NCBI RefSeq assembly: GCF_013415885.1
Contig: NZ_CP058910.1
Location: 1,488,001 to 1,552,000, forward strand
From: Halosimplex rubrum
Lineage (GTDB): Archaea; Halobacteriota; Halobacteria; Halobacteriales; Haloarculaceae
Length of the DNA: 64,000 nt
Reading direction: 5' to 3'
Below, in pieces: positions 42,670-51,270 of this stretch. Every line of letters begins with the position of its first letter. The first letter of the stretch is position 1. Position numbers and translations under genes: made by a program. The notes below the pieces were generated by a model that saw only the letters and a list, made by a program, of their open reading frames with translations, was not told where the DNA came from and did not search any database.

Positions 42670-45300
42670 ATGACGAACGACGACACACACGAGACGGGAG
42701 AGACGGAGCGAACAGACACGGCGGCCACCGACGCGTCGGCCGACGGCGACGAGGTCGCGGCGGCGCTGGCGTCGATGGACCGCCGGGACTACCTGAAGGC
42801 GTCGCTGGCCGCTGCGGCGATGGCCGGCCTCGGCGGTGCGGCGAGCGGGACTGCGGCCGCCGAGACGGCCGACACCTCGAAGACGGTGGACGAGCGCATC
42901 CAGGAACACCGGGCGGGCGACCTCGAAGTGGTCGTCGAGAACCCCGACGGCTCGGCGGTCTCGGGCGCGGAGGTCTCGGTCTCCCAGCAGGAACACGCGT
43001 TCGGCTTCGGGACGGCGGTCAACGCCGACACGCTGATCAACCAGTCCGGCGAGGGCGACAACTATCGCCAGTACATCCCGGAGCTGTTCAACAAGGCGGT
43101 GATGGAGAACCGCCACAAGTGGGACTTCTTCGAGAACGAGCGGGCGCTGGCCGACGAGGCGACCGACTGGATCCTCGACCAGGGGCTGGACATGCGCGGG
43201 CACGTCTGCCTGTGGGGCCGCGAGGACGTGGCGGCCATCCCCGCTGACGTCAACACGGCCATCGACGACAACGACGCCGAGACGATCCGCGACCGCTCGA
43301 TGGCCCACATCGAGGAGATAATCACCCACTACGGCGACGACTTCACCGAGTGGGAGGTCGTCAACGAGGCGATGCACGCCTATCAGATGCAGATCGGCGT
43401 CTACGGCGACCAGATCGACACGGAAGAGCCCTGGACCGGCGAGGTCGTCCCGTGGACCTCCCAGCTTTTGGCCGACTGGTACGACGAGGCCGAGTCGGTC
43501 ATCGACGAGAACGACCTCGACCTCGGGATCGCGGTCAACGACTTCAACCAGTTCCCCTACGCCTACACCGACAGCCGCTACGAGTCCGAGATCGACCACA
43601 TCAACAGCAACGCCGTCCAGCTCGACACCGTCGGGCTCCAGGCCCACGTCGCCGCTCGCACCGGCGAGTTCAACAGCAACTCCAGCCCGGACGGCCGCAT
43701 CGACGCCGGCCAGGTCGCCGCGGAGATGAACAAGTGGGCCGACCACGGCGCGCGCCTGAAGATCACGGAGTTCGACACGTACAACGGCAGCGACTGGAAC
43801 TCCGACGAGGAGCGCGCCCAGATGCTGGAGAACTACTTGCGGGGCGCCTTTTCCCACCCCGGCTGCGACGACTTCATCATGTGGGGGTTCTGGGACGGCC
43901 GCCACTGGGAGAACGAGGCCCCCCTGTTCTATCAGGACTGGTCGCAGAAGCCGGCCTACGACGTGTGGACCGGGCTGGTGTACGACGAGTGGTGGACCGA
44001 CGACAGCGGGACGACCGACGGCTCGGGCGCCTACGCGACGACGGCGTTCCTCGGCGACCACGAGGTCACCGTCAGCACCGACAGCGCGGAGACGACGGAG
44101 ACGGTCTCGGTGTCCGAGGCCTCGGGCACGACGACGGTCACCGTCACCGTCGAGGGCGACGGCGGCGAGACGGGGGACACCCAGCCGCCGTCGGTGCCGG
44201 AGACCCTCTCGGTGTCGTCGACGACCGACTCGACGGTCACCGTCACCTGGGACGGCGTCTCCGACAACGGCTCGTCGGGGCTCTCGGCGTACGTCGTCTG
44301 GGTCGACGGGACCGAGGACCAGACGGTCGGTGCGGGCATGACGACGGCGACCGTCGAGGGGCTCTCGCCGGAGACGAGCTACACGGTCGGCGTCACGGCG
44401 GTCGACGGTGCGGGCAACGAGTCTGACGCCGCGACGGTCTCGGCGACGACCGCGGCGAGCGACGACGGCGACGACGGCGACGATGGCACCGACCAGCCGG
44501 CCGGCGACGCGCTGGTCGTCCACGAGTTCGACGGGAACGCGTATCCCGGCTCGAACGACCTGGGCAACTGGGCCGACGGGGGGAGCTTCGCCAACGGCGG
44601 CGGAAGCGGCGAGGTCGCCGACGGCGCGCTCCGCCTGGAGTACGACAACGCCGGCTGGATGGGCTCGAACGTCGCCCGGTCGATCGCCGACCGACCGACG
44701 CTACATCTCCGCGTCCGCGGCGACTCGGGCGGCGAGGAGAGCGACTTCACCGTCCAGGTCGGCGGCGCGAGCGACGTGCTCGCGACCGTCACCGACGACA
44801 CCATCGGTACCGAGTGGTCGACGGTCACCGTCGACCTCGAGGCGATGGGCGCCGACCTGGACAACCCCCAGTCCGTTCGCCTGAACTTCTGGCAGGGCGC
44901 CTCCGGTGCCGTCGAGATCGACCGCATCGCCCTCCGCGGCCCCGACGCCGGTTCCGGTGACGGCTCGGACGGCTCGGACGGCTCGGACGGCTCGGATGGA
45001 TCGGACGGTTCGGACGGCTCCGATGGCGACTCGGGCAGTAGCGGCGACCTGATCGCGGAGATCGACCCGAGCGCGACCGCGGCGTCGGTCGGCGAGCGGG
45101 TCACCTTCCGCGTCACGGACACCACCGACTCGGGCCACTGGATCGACTCGCTGTCTTGGAGTCTGGGCAACGGCGAGTCGGCCAGCGGCTGGTACGCCGA
45201 GACGACCTACGACGCGGCGGGCACCTACGCGGTCGAACTGACCGCGACGAACGACGAGGGCGCCTCGACCACCGACACGGTCGAGATCACGATCGCCTGA
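42670..45300 (+). CDS. Secreted GH10 xylanase-like enzyme with FN3, divergent shared module and PKD domain
   Basis: An 876-residue protein. The Tat signal has Arg38-Arg39 (MDRRDYLKAS). A small N-terminal beta domain (about 80-115; EVVVENPDGSAVSGAEVSVS) leads to the GH10 barrel (about 115-440), with RGHVCLWG, the acid/base Glu233 in WEVVNEAMHA and the nucleophile Glu367 in ITEFDTYN. Then follow FN3 (about 504-594), the second subtype of the shared module (about 612-757), a Gly-Ser-Asp repeat linker (about 760-792) and a PKD-like domain to the end. It should cleave beta-1,4-xylan. It is the only protein here in which the module is internal. Confidence 0.87.
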   Translation: MTNDDTHETGETERTDTAATDASADGDEVAAALASMDRRDYLKASLAAAAMAGLGGAASGTAAAETADTSKTVDERIQEHRAGDLEVVVENPDGSAVSGAEVSVSQQEHAFGFGTAVNADTLINQSGEGDNYRQYIPELFNKAVMENRHKWDFFENERALADEATDWILDQGLDMRGHVCLWGREDVAAIPADVNTAIDDNDAETIRDRSMAHIEEIITHYGDDFTEWEVVNEAMHAYQMQIGVYGDQIDTEEPWTGEVVPWTSQLLADWYDEAESVIDENDLDLGIAVNDFNQFPYAYTDSRYESEIDHINSNAVQLDTVGLQAHVAARTGEFNSNSSPDGRIDAGQVAAEMNKWADHGARLKITEFDTYNGSDWNSDEERAQMLENYLRGAFSHPGCDDFIMWGFWDGRHWENEAPLFYQDWSQKPAYDVWTGLVYDEWWTDDSGTTDGSGAYATTAFLGDHEVTVSTDSAETTETVSVSEASGTTTVTVTVEGDGGETGDTQPPSVPETLSVSSTTDSTVTVTWDGVSDNGSSGLSAYVVWVDGTEDQTVGAGMTTATVEGLSPETSYTVGVTAVDGAGNESDAATVSATTAASDDGDDGDDGTDQPAGDALVVHEFDGNAYPGSNDLGNWADGGSFANGGGSGEVADGALRLEYDNAGWMGSNVARSIADRPTLHLRVRGDSGGEESDFTVQVGGASDVLATVTDDTIGTEWSTVTVDLEAMGADLDNPQSVRLNFWQGASGAVEIDRIALRGPDAGSGDGSDGSDGSDGSDGSDGSDGSDGDSGSSGDLIAEIDPSATAASVGERVTFRVTDTTDSGHWIDSLSWSLGNGESASGWYAETTYDAAGTYAVELTATNDEGASTTDTVEITIA
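44955..45045. repeat. Simple repeat encoding a Gly-Ser-Asp linker
   Basis: Nine-base units (GGCTCGGAC and variants) encode seven or more Gly-Ser-Asp triplets between the module and the PKD domain of the GH10 protein. A slippage-prone acidic linker, different in sequence from the TDEP linkers around it. Confidence 0.85.
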
Positions 45301-45328
45301 CGACCGCGACACGATACGACAGAGACCC

Positions 45329-46933
45329 ATGCACTCCGACGACTCACCACGACAGGCACAGGACGACGAACAGCGACGCGATCGGGCGGACGACGCCGCG
45401 ACCGGCGGGACCCAGCGACGGACGGTCCTGCGGGCGCTCGGGGGCGGCGTGGCCCTCGGCGCGGTCGGCACGCTCGGCGCGGAAGTGTCGACGGCGACCG
45501 GCGCCGACCTCGGCGACGGCGTGAACCTCATGCCGCCGTACTACTGTAGCGGCGACCAGGACCTGGGCTGGGACCTGATGGACGAGTATCCGGACATCGA
45601 GACGGTCCGCATCGAGATCGAGCCCCCGTCGATGGGCGAGAGCCAGTCCACGATGGACGACGCCAAGCGGTGGATCGACGAGGCCCACGAGCACGGGTAC
45701 GACGTTCTGGCGACGTACCACCACCATCCGCACAACGGCTCGGCCGACCCGGCCCACCTCCAGAACGCGGCCGACTGGTGGGTCGAACACTACGACTACC
45801 TCTCGCAGGACGCCGAGTTCACGATCAACATGATGAACGAGTGGGGCAACCACCAGGTGACCGCCGACGAGTACGCCTCGGCGTACGACGAGGCGCTCTC
45901 GACCGTCCGCGACGGGACGAGCTACTCGGGACCCATCGTCTGTGACGCGCCGGGGTGGGGCCAGGGGACCTATCGGCTCGCCGACGCCGTCGAGTCGATC
46001 GGCGACGACGACCTGATCCTCTCGGCGCACGTCTACCCCGTCGGCTGGAACGCGACGACGGGCGAGTACCTCGCCGCCGAGGACCTGGACGTCCTGGAGG
46101 AGACGGACTACCCCTGCATGGTCGGGGAGTTCGGCAGTATGCCCCAGAACAGCGACGGCGACGCCGACTGGTCGGCCATCATCGACCACGCCAACGAGCT
46201 GGGCTGGCCGGTCGTCGGCTGGTCCTGGAACGGCGACGGCGGCGGCATGAACATGGCCGACCCCTACTGGGGCGACGACTGTTCGGCCGACAGCTACTCG
46301 ACGAGCGACTACTTCCCGGTCGTCTACGACAAGCTCGGCGACGGCAGGACGACGACGGACACGCCCACCGCCACCCCGACGGACGAACCGGACACGCCGA
46401 CCGACGAGCCGGAGACGCCGACCGACGAGCCGGAGACGCCGACCGACGAGCCGGAGACGCCGACCGACGAGCCGGACACGCCGACGGACACGCCGGCGAG
46501 CGACGCGCTGGTCGTCGACGACTACGACGGCGACCCCGGCTGGGCGTCCCATCGGAACGATCTCGGGCAGTGGTGCGGCGCCGGTTCCTTCGAGAACGGC
46601 GGCGGCGAGGAGACCGGCGGCGCGCTCGTCTTAGAGTACGACAACGGCGGCTGGTTCCAGACGCAGATCAACCGGTCGGTGAGCGACTACGACGACCTGG
46701 TGATCCGCGTCAGCGGCGCGAACGGCGGCGAGGAGTCGGAGGTGCTGTTCGACATGGGCGGGGTGCGGACCATGCTCGCCGACGTCACCGACGACTCGAT
46801 CGGCACGAGCGCGAGCGAGGTGCGCGTCGACATGGAAGCGGCGGGCGTCGACCGCTCGTCGCCGTCGGTGCGCTTGAACTTCTGGCAGGGCGGCAGTAGC
46901 ACGCTCGAGATCGGAGGGATACGGCTGGAGTAG
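45329..46933 (+). CDS. Secreted GH5 mannanase-like enzyme with shared module
   Basis: A 534-residue protein. The Tat signal has Arg30-Arg31 (TQRRTVLRALGG). A compact GH5 barrel (about 55-340) has the acid/base Glu171 in NMMNEWG and the nucleophile Glu267 in MVGEFGSM. Tryptophan-rich WSWNGDGGGMNM follows, a pattern I associate with GH5 subfamily 8 beta-mannanases. This GH5 is distinct from the three cellulase-like copies. A five-unit TDEPET linker (about 346-390) and the shared module (about 392-534) complete it. It is the last gene of the tight run; a promoter-like region follows. Confidence 0.85.
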   Translation: MHSDDSPRQAQDDEQRRDRADDAATGGTQRRTVLRALGGGVALGAVGTLGAEVSTATGADLGDGVNLMPPYYCSGDQDLGWDLMDEYPDIETVRIEIEPPSMGESQSTMDDAKRWIDEAHEHGYDVLATYHHHPHNGSADPAHLQNAADWWVEHYDYLSQDAEFTINMMNEWGNHQVTADEYASAYDEALSTVRDGTSYSGPIVCDAPGWGQGTYRLADAVESIGDDDLILSAHVYPVGWNATTGEYLAAEDLDVLEETDYPCMVGEFGSMPQNSDGDADWSAIIDHANELGWPVVGWSWNGDGGGMNMADPYWGDDCSADSYSTSDYFPVVYDKLGDGRTTTDTPTATPTDEPDTPTDEPETPTDEPETPTDEPETPTDEPDTPTDTPASDALVVDDYDGDPGWASHRNDLGQWCGAGSFENGGGEETGGALVLEYDNGGWFQTQINRSVSDYDDLVIRVSGANGGEESEVLFDMGGVRTMLADVTDDSIGTSASEVRVDMEAAGVDRSSPSVRLNFWQGGSSTLEIGGIRLE

Positions 46934-47084
46934 GCGCTTCGCCCCCACGCTCACGTTCCCTGGGTTTCCACGCCCCGATCGACGCGTTTCGGACCGCGCC
47001 GCGCAGCGCGGTTCGCCCGCTGTCGGGTCCGCCGGGACCCGAAGAGATTAGCGTTTCGCAAAAATTATTTTTCTATTCGTTAAC

Positions 47085-47090
47085 TTTAAC
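47085..47090 (+). promoter_or_regulatory. Separate promoter of the secreted unknown-domain protein
   Basis: TTTAAC in a strongly A/T-rich island (about 47058-47095) lies about 30 bases before the ATG at 47118. The last protein of the island can therefore be transcribed on its own. Confidence 0.5.
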
Positions 47091-47117
47091 AGCTATCGGT
47101 CGTATGTGTACTCTGCA

Positions 47118-48977
47118 ATGGTAGATAGACGAACCGTACTGAAGGGGGGGGGCATCGCATTCGGAAGCCTGGGCCTGGTGTCGACGGTGCTGGGCCAGGA
47201 GTCCGCGCTGGTCGTCCACGAGTTCGACGGGGGGACGTATCCCGGGTCGAACGACCTGGGCAACTGGGCCGGCGCGGGGAGTTTCGCCAACGGCGACGGG
47301 AGCGGCGAGGTCGCCGACGGCGCGTTGCGGCTGGCGTACGACAACGCCGGCTGGTTCGCGAGCAACGTCGGCCAGTCGGTCGCCGACCACGGTCACCTGA
47401 CGATGCGAGTCCGGGGGGACTCGGGCGGCGAGGAGAGCGACTTCCTGGTCGATATCGGGGGCGCCAGGGGGCTACTGTCGAATCTCACCGACGACACCAT
47501 CGGCACGGAGTGGTCGACCGTCTCGGTCGACCTCTCGGCGGCCGGCGCCGACCCGGAGAACCCGAAGGCCGTTCGGTTCAACTTCTGGCAGGGCGCCTCC
47601 GGCGCGGTCGAGATCGACCGCATCGCGTTCACGAGCGACGGCGAGGCGCCGCCGTCGACCGCGACGGCGACGCCGACACCCGACCCGTCGACACCGACGG
47701 ACGCGCCCGACGACGAGACGCCGACGGACACACCCACCGACGAACCCGACGACGAGACGCCGACGGACGCGCCCGACGACGGCGGGAGCACCTGGGACGT
47801 GCCGTTCCCCGAGCGGCCGCCCGAACCGGACTCGCTGCCGGCGGCCTCGGCGATCACCGAGAGCACGACGGTCGCGGAGCTGTGCGAACACTTCGACGAC
47901 CCCTACTACGTGCCGCGGGACTTCACGGACTACCTGCCGGGCGAGACGGGCTCGAAGCTCCAGGAGTGGACCGACTCCGAGAAGGCCGAGGAGTTCGATT
48001 ACGACGTGAGCGCCGTCGAGGAGAGCGCCGGCGACGGCTCGCTGACGCTCGGCCAGCTCGGTACGCAGGCGCTGCCGTACGTGAAACAGTTGGCCGAGCA
48101 CGACTTCCCGGCCCACGCGACGGTGAAGCTACTGCCGCGGCTGGCGCTGCTGCCCGACGAGGAGGAGGACCCCGGCGTCCACGACGAGCCCTCGACGGTC
48201 TGGTCGGAGACCGCGGGACCGACCGCGGCCACCAACGACCCCGACCAGCTGATCCAGGACCGCTGGCCGACGGACGCGCGGACCTACCAGCCGATGGAGG
48301 TCCGCGTGCGCGACCGCGCTCACGACCAGCCCCAGTACGACGACAGCCGCGAGTGGGCGAGCTCCGGGAGCATCTCTGACTCCTTCTACAACGACGAGAC
48401 GAACCCGGTACTCGACGCCGCCGCCGAGAAGGTCCACCCGGCGACGGGCGAGTCGCTCGGCGGCGACGGCTTCACCGCCAACGCGCCCATGGAGGCGGAG
48501 ATCCGGATCCACGAGACCGGCGGGGGCTACCTCAACCAGTACATCAAGCTGAAAAACACCAGCGAGGTGCCGTACTTCCAGGACGCCGCGGTCATCTGGT
48601 GGCTCGGCCCCTCGGGGAACGCCTCGAACCTCTCGGACGGCCACTGGAACAACCCCCACCGGCCGAGCGCGTCGCTGGGCCACCCCCAGCGCGACGTGAT
48701 CGAGGTGAACCACCCCGACTACACCGATCTGTCGGTGTACGCCGTTCGCCTGGCCAACCACGACGAACCGTACCACATGCGGACGATCTACCCCGGCCAG
48801 AGCGTCGCCATGGAGATCGGCACGCCCCGCGACGGCAGCGCGTGGTCGAGCAGCGCCGAACGGCAGGATATGGTCGACACGATGCTCGACTCGCTGCACG
48901 TCGAACTGGAGACGGACCTGAACCGCAACGACCCGATCGTCGACGCCATCGACCTGACGTACCGCGTGCCGAACTGA
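47118..48977 (+). CDS. Secreted protein with N-terminal shared module and large unknown domain
   Basis: A 619-residue protein. The Tat signal has Arg4-Arg5 (VDRRTVLKGGG). Unlike the others it carries the module at the N-terminus (about 28-176), of the same subtype as in the GH10 protein (VVHEFDG, then GSNDLGNWAG). An acidic TDEP/DDETPT linker (about 180-228) leads to a region of about 390 residues that matches no family I know. That region has a beta-rich block (EAEIRIHETGGGYLNQYIKLKNTSEVPYF) and many Trp, Asn and His residues near DAAVIWWLGPSGN. It may be a new enzyme or adhesin on the polysaccharide. Confidence 0.85.
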   Translation: MVDRRTVLKGGGIAFGSLGLVSTVLGQESALVVHEFDGGTYPGSNDLGNWAGAGSFANGDGSGEVADGALRLAYDNAGWFASNVGQSVADHGHLTMRVRGDSGGEESDFLVDIGGARGLLSNLTDDTIGTEWSTVSVDLSAAGADPENPKAVRFNFWQGASGAVEIDRIAFTSDGEAPPSTATATPTPDPSTPTDAPDDETPTDTPTDEPDDETPTDAPDDGGSTWDVPFPERPPEPDSLPAASAITESTTVAELCEHFDDPYYVPRDFTDYLPGETGSKLQEWTDSEKAEEFDYDVSAVEESAGDGSLTLGQLGTQALPYVKQLAEHDFPAHATVKLLPRLALLPDEEEDPGVHDEPSTVWSETAGPTAATNDPDQLIQDRWPTDARTYQPMEVRVRDRAHDQPQYDDSREWASSGSISDSFYNDETNPVLDAAAEKVHPATGESLGGDGFTANAPMEAEIRIHETGGGYLNQYIKLKNTSEVPYFQDAAVIWWLGPSGNASNLSDGHWNNPHRPSASLGHPQRDVIEVNHPDYTDLSVYAVRLANHDEPYHMRTIYPGQSVAMEIGTPRDGSAWSSSAERQDMVDTMLDSLHVELETDLNRNDPIVDAIDLTYRVPN

Positions 48978-49077
48978 CCGCGGTCGCTCTCGAACCGACC
49001 GCGGCGGTTCCCGAACCGACCGAAACCGTTCCCTGTCGCCGTCCCCGCCCGCGACCGCGGCGTCGCGGCCCCCGACC

Positions 49078-49341
49078 GTGACGCCGACCGCCACGCCTGC
49101 GGACACCCCGACGCCCAGCGGCCCCACGTCGACGCCGACACCGACAGACGCGCCGAGTACGTCCTATGAACAGATCGACCGCGACGTGAGCGACGACTCG
49201 ACCGGCGCCTCCTTCTCGGAGGTCGCCGTCGACACGGAGTCGCCGAGCGTCGACCGGACCTCGTCGACCCTCTCGCTACGATTGAACTTCTGGCAGGGCG
49301 GGGCCAGCACGCTCCGAGTCGACGGCGTCCGCCTGGCGTAG
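49078..49341 (+). pseudogene. Remnant of a linker plus shared module
   Basis: The 87-codon frame holds a Thr/Pro linker (TPTDAPSTSYEQIDRDVS). It jumps directly to the end of the module: SEVAVDTESPSVDRTSS, then SLRLNFWQGGASTL and VRLA. The N-terminal part (the WCGAGSFENGGG and YDNGGW region) and the middle (EVLFDMGGVR) are missing, and no signal or catalytic domain is left. It is what remains of a ninth member of the family after deletion. Confidence 0.75.
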
Positions 49342-49492
49342 CGTCGTCGTCGCTTCTCGCGCTCGGTGGGACCGACTCGCCGGTCCTCATTCGACGAGGT
49401 TTCCCACTCGCCGAGAACGGTTCTCGGTCGGAGAGAACAGCCTGTCGGGTATATACTCCGAACCGGCGTCTGTCCAGATAGAGGTCAACACA

Positions 49493-50056
49493 ATGGCAAC
49501 GACCACCCCCGGCGTCAACGAGTTCGAGAGCGAGATCGGCGGCATCACGGTCCGCGGGAAAGCCCACAGCCTGTCGGCGTGGTTCGTGCTGGCGCTGCGG
49601 CTCATGATGGGCTACGCGTTCCTGTACTCGGGCGCGACGAAGATCCTCGAGGGCGGATTCGCCGCCGACGGCTATCTCGTCCACTCGGCCGCGACCAACG
49701 GTAACCCCCTGGCCGACGCCTTCCTCTGGATGGGGACGACCGACTGGTTCGTCGCGTTCGCGAACGTGGCCGTCCCGTGGGGGGAGGTCCTCATCGGCCT
49801 GGGCCTGCTCGTCGGTGCGCTCGTCCGCCTCGCGGCCCTGTTCGGCGCGCTCATGATGGCCCTGTTCTACTTCGGGAACTGGGAGGTCGCCCACGGGGTC
49901 ATCAACGGCGACTTCGCCTACATGCTCGTGTTCCTCGCCGTCGCCGCCTTCGGCGCCGGCCGGATCCTCGGGCTGGACGCGCTCGTCGAACGCTACGAGG
50001 TCGGTGGGCAAGCGCTGATCGAGCGCTACCCGCGCCTGCGCTACGTCCTCGGCTGA
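49493..50056 (+). CDS. DoxX-family membrane protein
   Basis: A 187-residue protein with four hydrophobic helices and the family pattern LALRLMMGYAFLYSGATKILEGGF at the start of the membrane part and EVLIGLGLLVGALVRLAALFGALMM in the middle. DoxX/DoxD proteins are linked to quinone-dependent thiosulphate oxidation or redox stress, but most haloarchaeal copies have no proven role. A 30-residue N-terminal extension is soluble. It stands alone after the hydrolase island. Confidence 0.88.
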   Translation: MATTTPGVNEFESEIGGITVRGKAHSLSAWFVLALRLMMGYAFLYSGATKILEGGFAADGYLVHSAATNGNPLADAFLWMGTTDWFVAFANVAVPWGEVLIGLGLLVGALVRLAALFGALMMALFYFGNWEVAHGVINGDFAYMLVFLAVAAFGAGRILGLDALVERYEVGGQALIERYPRLRYVLG

Positions 50057-50178
50057 CGCCGGGGGCGAGTCGGTCCGAGTGTCCGAGCCCGCCTGTTTTT
50101 TCGCTCGCGGATCCGAGATGTCGTCCGAGAGGCTTCGTCTCCCCGAATTCTGTGGGCGTGCGTCGACAGGGCAGATTA

Positions 50179-50205
50179 GATTTGGTATCGCGATATACGA
50201 TTTAT
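50179..50205 (+). repeat. 27-bp motif, copy 2
   Basis: Core TATCGCGATATACGATTTAT preceded by GATTTGG. It lies between two convergent genes (DoxX and RIO2), so it does not look like a promoter for either. Confidence 0.75.
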
Positions 50206-50277
50206 CTGCCCGAGATGCTAACGGAGGTTCCGTCGGAATTCGTCGGACAGAATGCTGCGGACCGGCCGAGAACGGAC

Positions 50278-51186
50278 TTATTCGGCGAACTCGGCGACCG
50301 ACTCGAACGAATCGTCGGCGAGCGCCCCGGCGAGGGCGGGCACGTCGACCTCGTCGACGTGACTGGGGTACTTGCGGGCGAAGTAGCCGACGAGGTTCTC
50401 CACGTCGCGTTCGAGGAGTTCGCGGGCGTTCTCGTGGTCGGTGGGGACGGCCTGTGGCCAGTCGAAGACGACGACGCCCTCTTCGGTGACGAAGACGTTG
50501 TACTCGCTCATGTCGGCGTGGACGTACCCCTCGGCGTAGGCGGTCGCCATCTCCGCGAGGATCAGCTCCATGACGGGGATCACCTGGGCGTCGGTGAGCT
50601 TCGTCCGGGAGAGCTCGACGCCGTCGACTTTCTCCATGACGAGGGCGTGGCGGTTGTGGTCGACCGGCTGGGGGACCGACACGTCGGGGTACAGCGATTC
50701 GAGGGCGTCGTACTCGCGCTCGGCGGCCTTGCGCGCGGTGTACTGCCAGGAGACGTGGTCCCGATCCGAGGTGTAGTCGCGCTCTTTCATCACCTCGCGG
50801 AAGTTGGTGTAGCCCTCGCGGTGGTACTTCAGCGCGAGCGGGCGATAGGACCGGACTTCGTACACGTCGCTCTCCTTGCCGACGCCCAGGGGCGCGCCGA
50901 CGCCGTCGAAGGTCTCCCGCTCGGCGAAGGTGTGCAACGCGAGCGCGTCGTACCCCTCGAAGGTGAGCTTGAACCCCTCGTACTGGATGGTCTTGCGCTC
51001 GACCAGCCCGCGGTCCTCACAGCGGTCCAGCCGGTAGTCCACGTCCTCGGCCGACAGGCGGGTGTACTCGGGGAGCGTCTCGCGGTCGACGTACTCCGAG
51101 AAGCGCATCCCCTGTTCGACCCCCGAGAGCAGATAGAAGTCCTCGGCTTCGAGGTCGGCTATCACGGACGCCACGTTCTGGACCAT
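50278..51186 (-). CDS. rio2: RIO2-type serine/threonine protein kinase
   Basis: A 302-residue protein. An N-terminal winged helix (about 1-90; MVQNVASVIADLEAEDFYLLSGVEQGM, ends in FEGYDALALHTF) is joined to a RIO kinase domain with the nucleotide loop LGVGKESDVYEV, the catalytic loop HADMSEYNVF and the metal-binding VFDWPQ. RIO2 acts in maturation of the small ribosomal subunit. The start at ATG 51186 gives the standard RIO2 N-terminus; the longer frame to 51321 crosses the 27-bp motif and is not needed. Confidence 0.93.
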   Translation of the reverse strand: MVQNVASVIADLEAEDFYLLSGVEQGMRFSEYVDRETLPEYTRLSAEDVDYRLDRCEDRGLVERKTIQYEGFKLTFEGYDALALHTFAERETFDGVGAPLGVGKESDVYEVRSYRPLALKYHREGYTNFREVMKERDYTSDRDHVSWQYTARKAAEREYDALESLYPDVSVPQPVDHNRHALVMEKVDGVELSRTKLTDAQVIPVMELILAEMATAYAEGYVHADMSEYNVFVTEEGVVVFDWPQAVPTDHENARELLERDVENLVGYFARKYPSHVDEVDVPALAGALADDSFESVAEFAE

Positions 51187-51243
51187 TACTCGCCCGTACT
51201 CCGTCGATAGGGAAAAGCCCGACGCGTCGGCCGCGACCGGGCG

Positions 51244-51270
51244 ATAAATCACATAACGCGATATCGAATC
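51244..51270 (-). repeat. 27-bp motif, copy 3 (inverted)
   Basis: On the minus strand the core reads TATCGCGTTATGTGATTTAT preceded by GATTCGA. It ends 57 bases upstream of the RIO2 start and points toward it, so it may be part of the RIO2 promoter. Confidence 0.75.

Noticed and set aside
32159-48977. A cellulosome-like scaffold (dockerin/cohesin)
   Set aside because: No dockerin calcium loops or cohesin domains are visible; the shared module has neither pattern.
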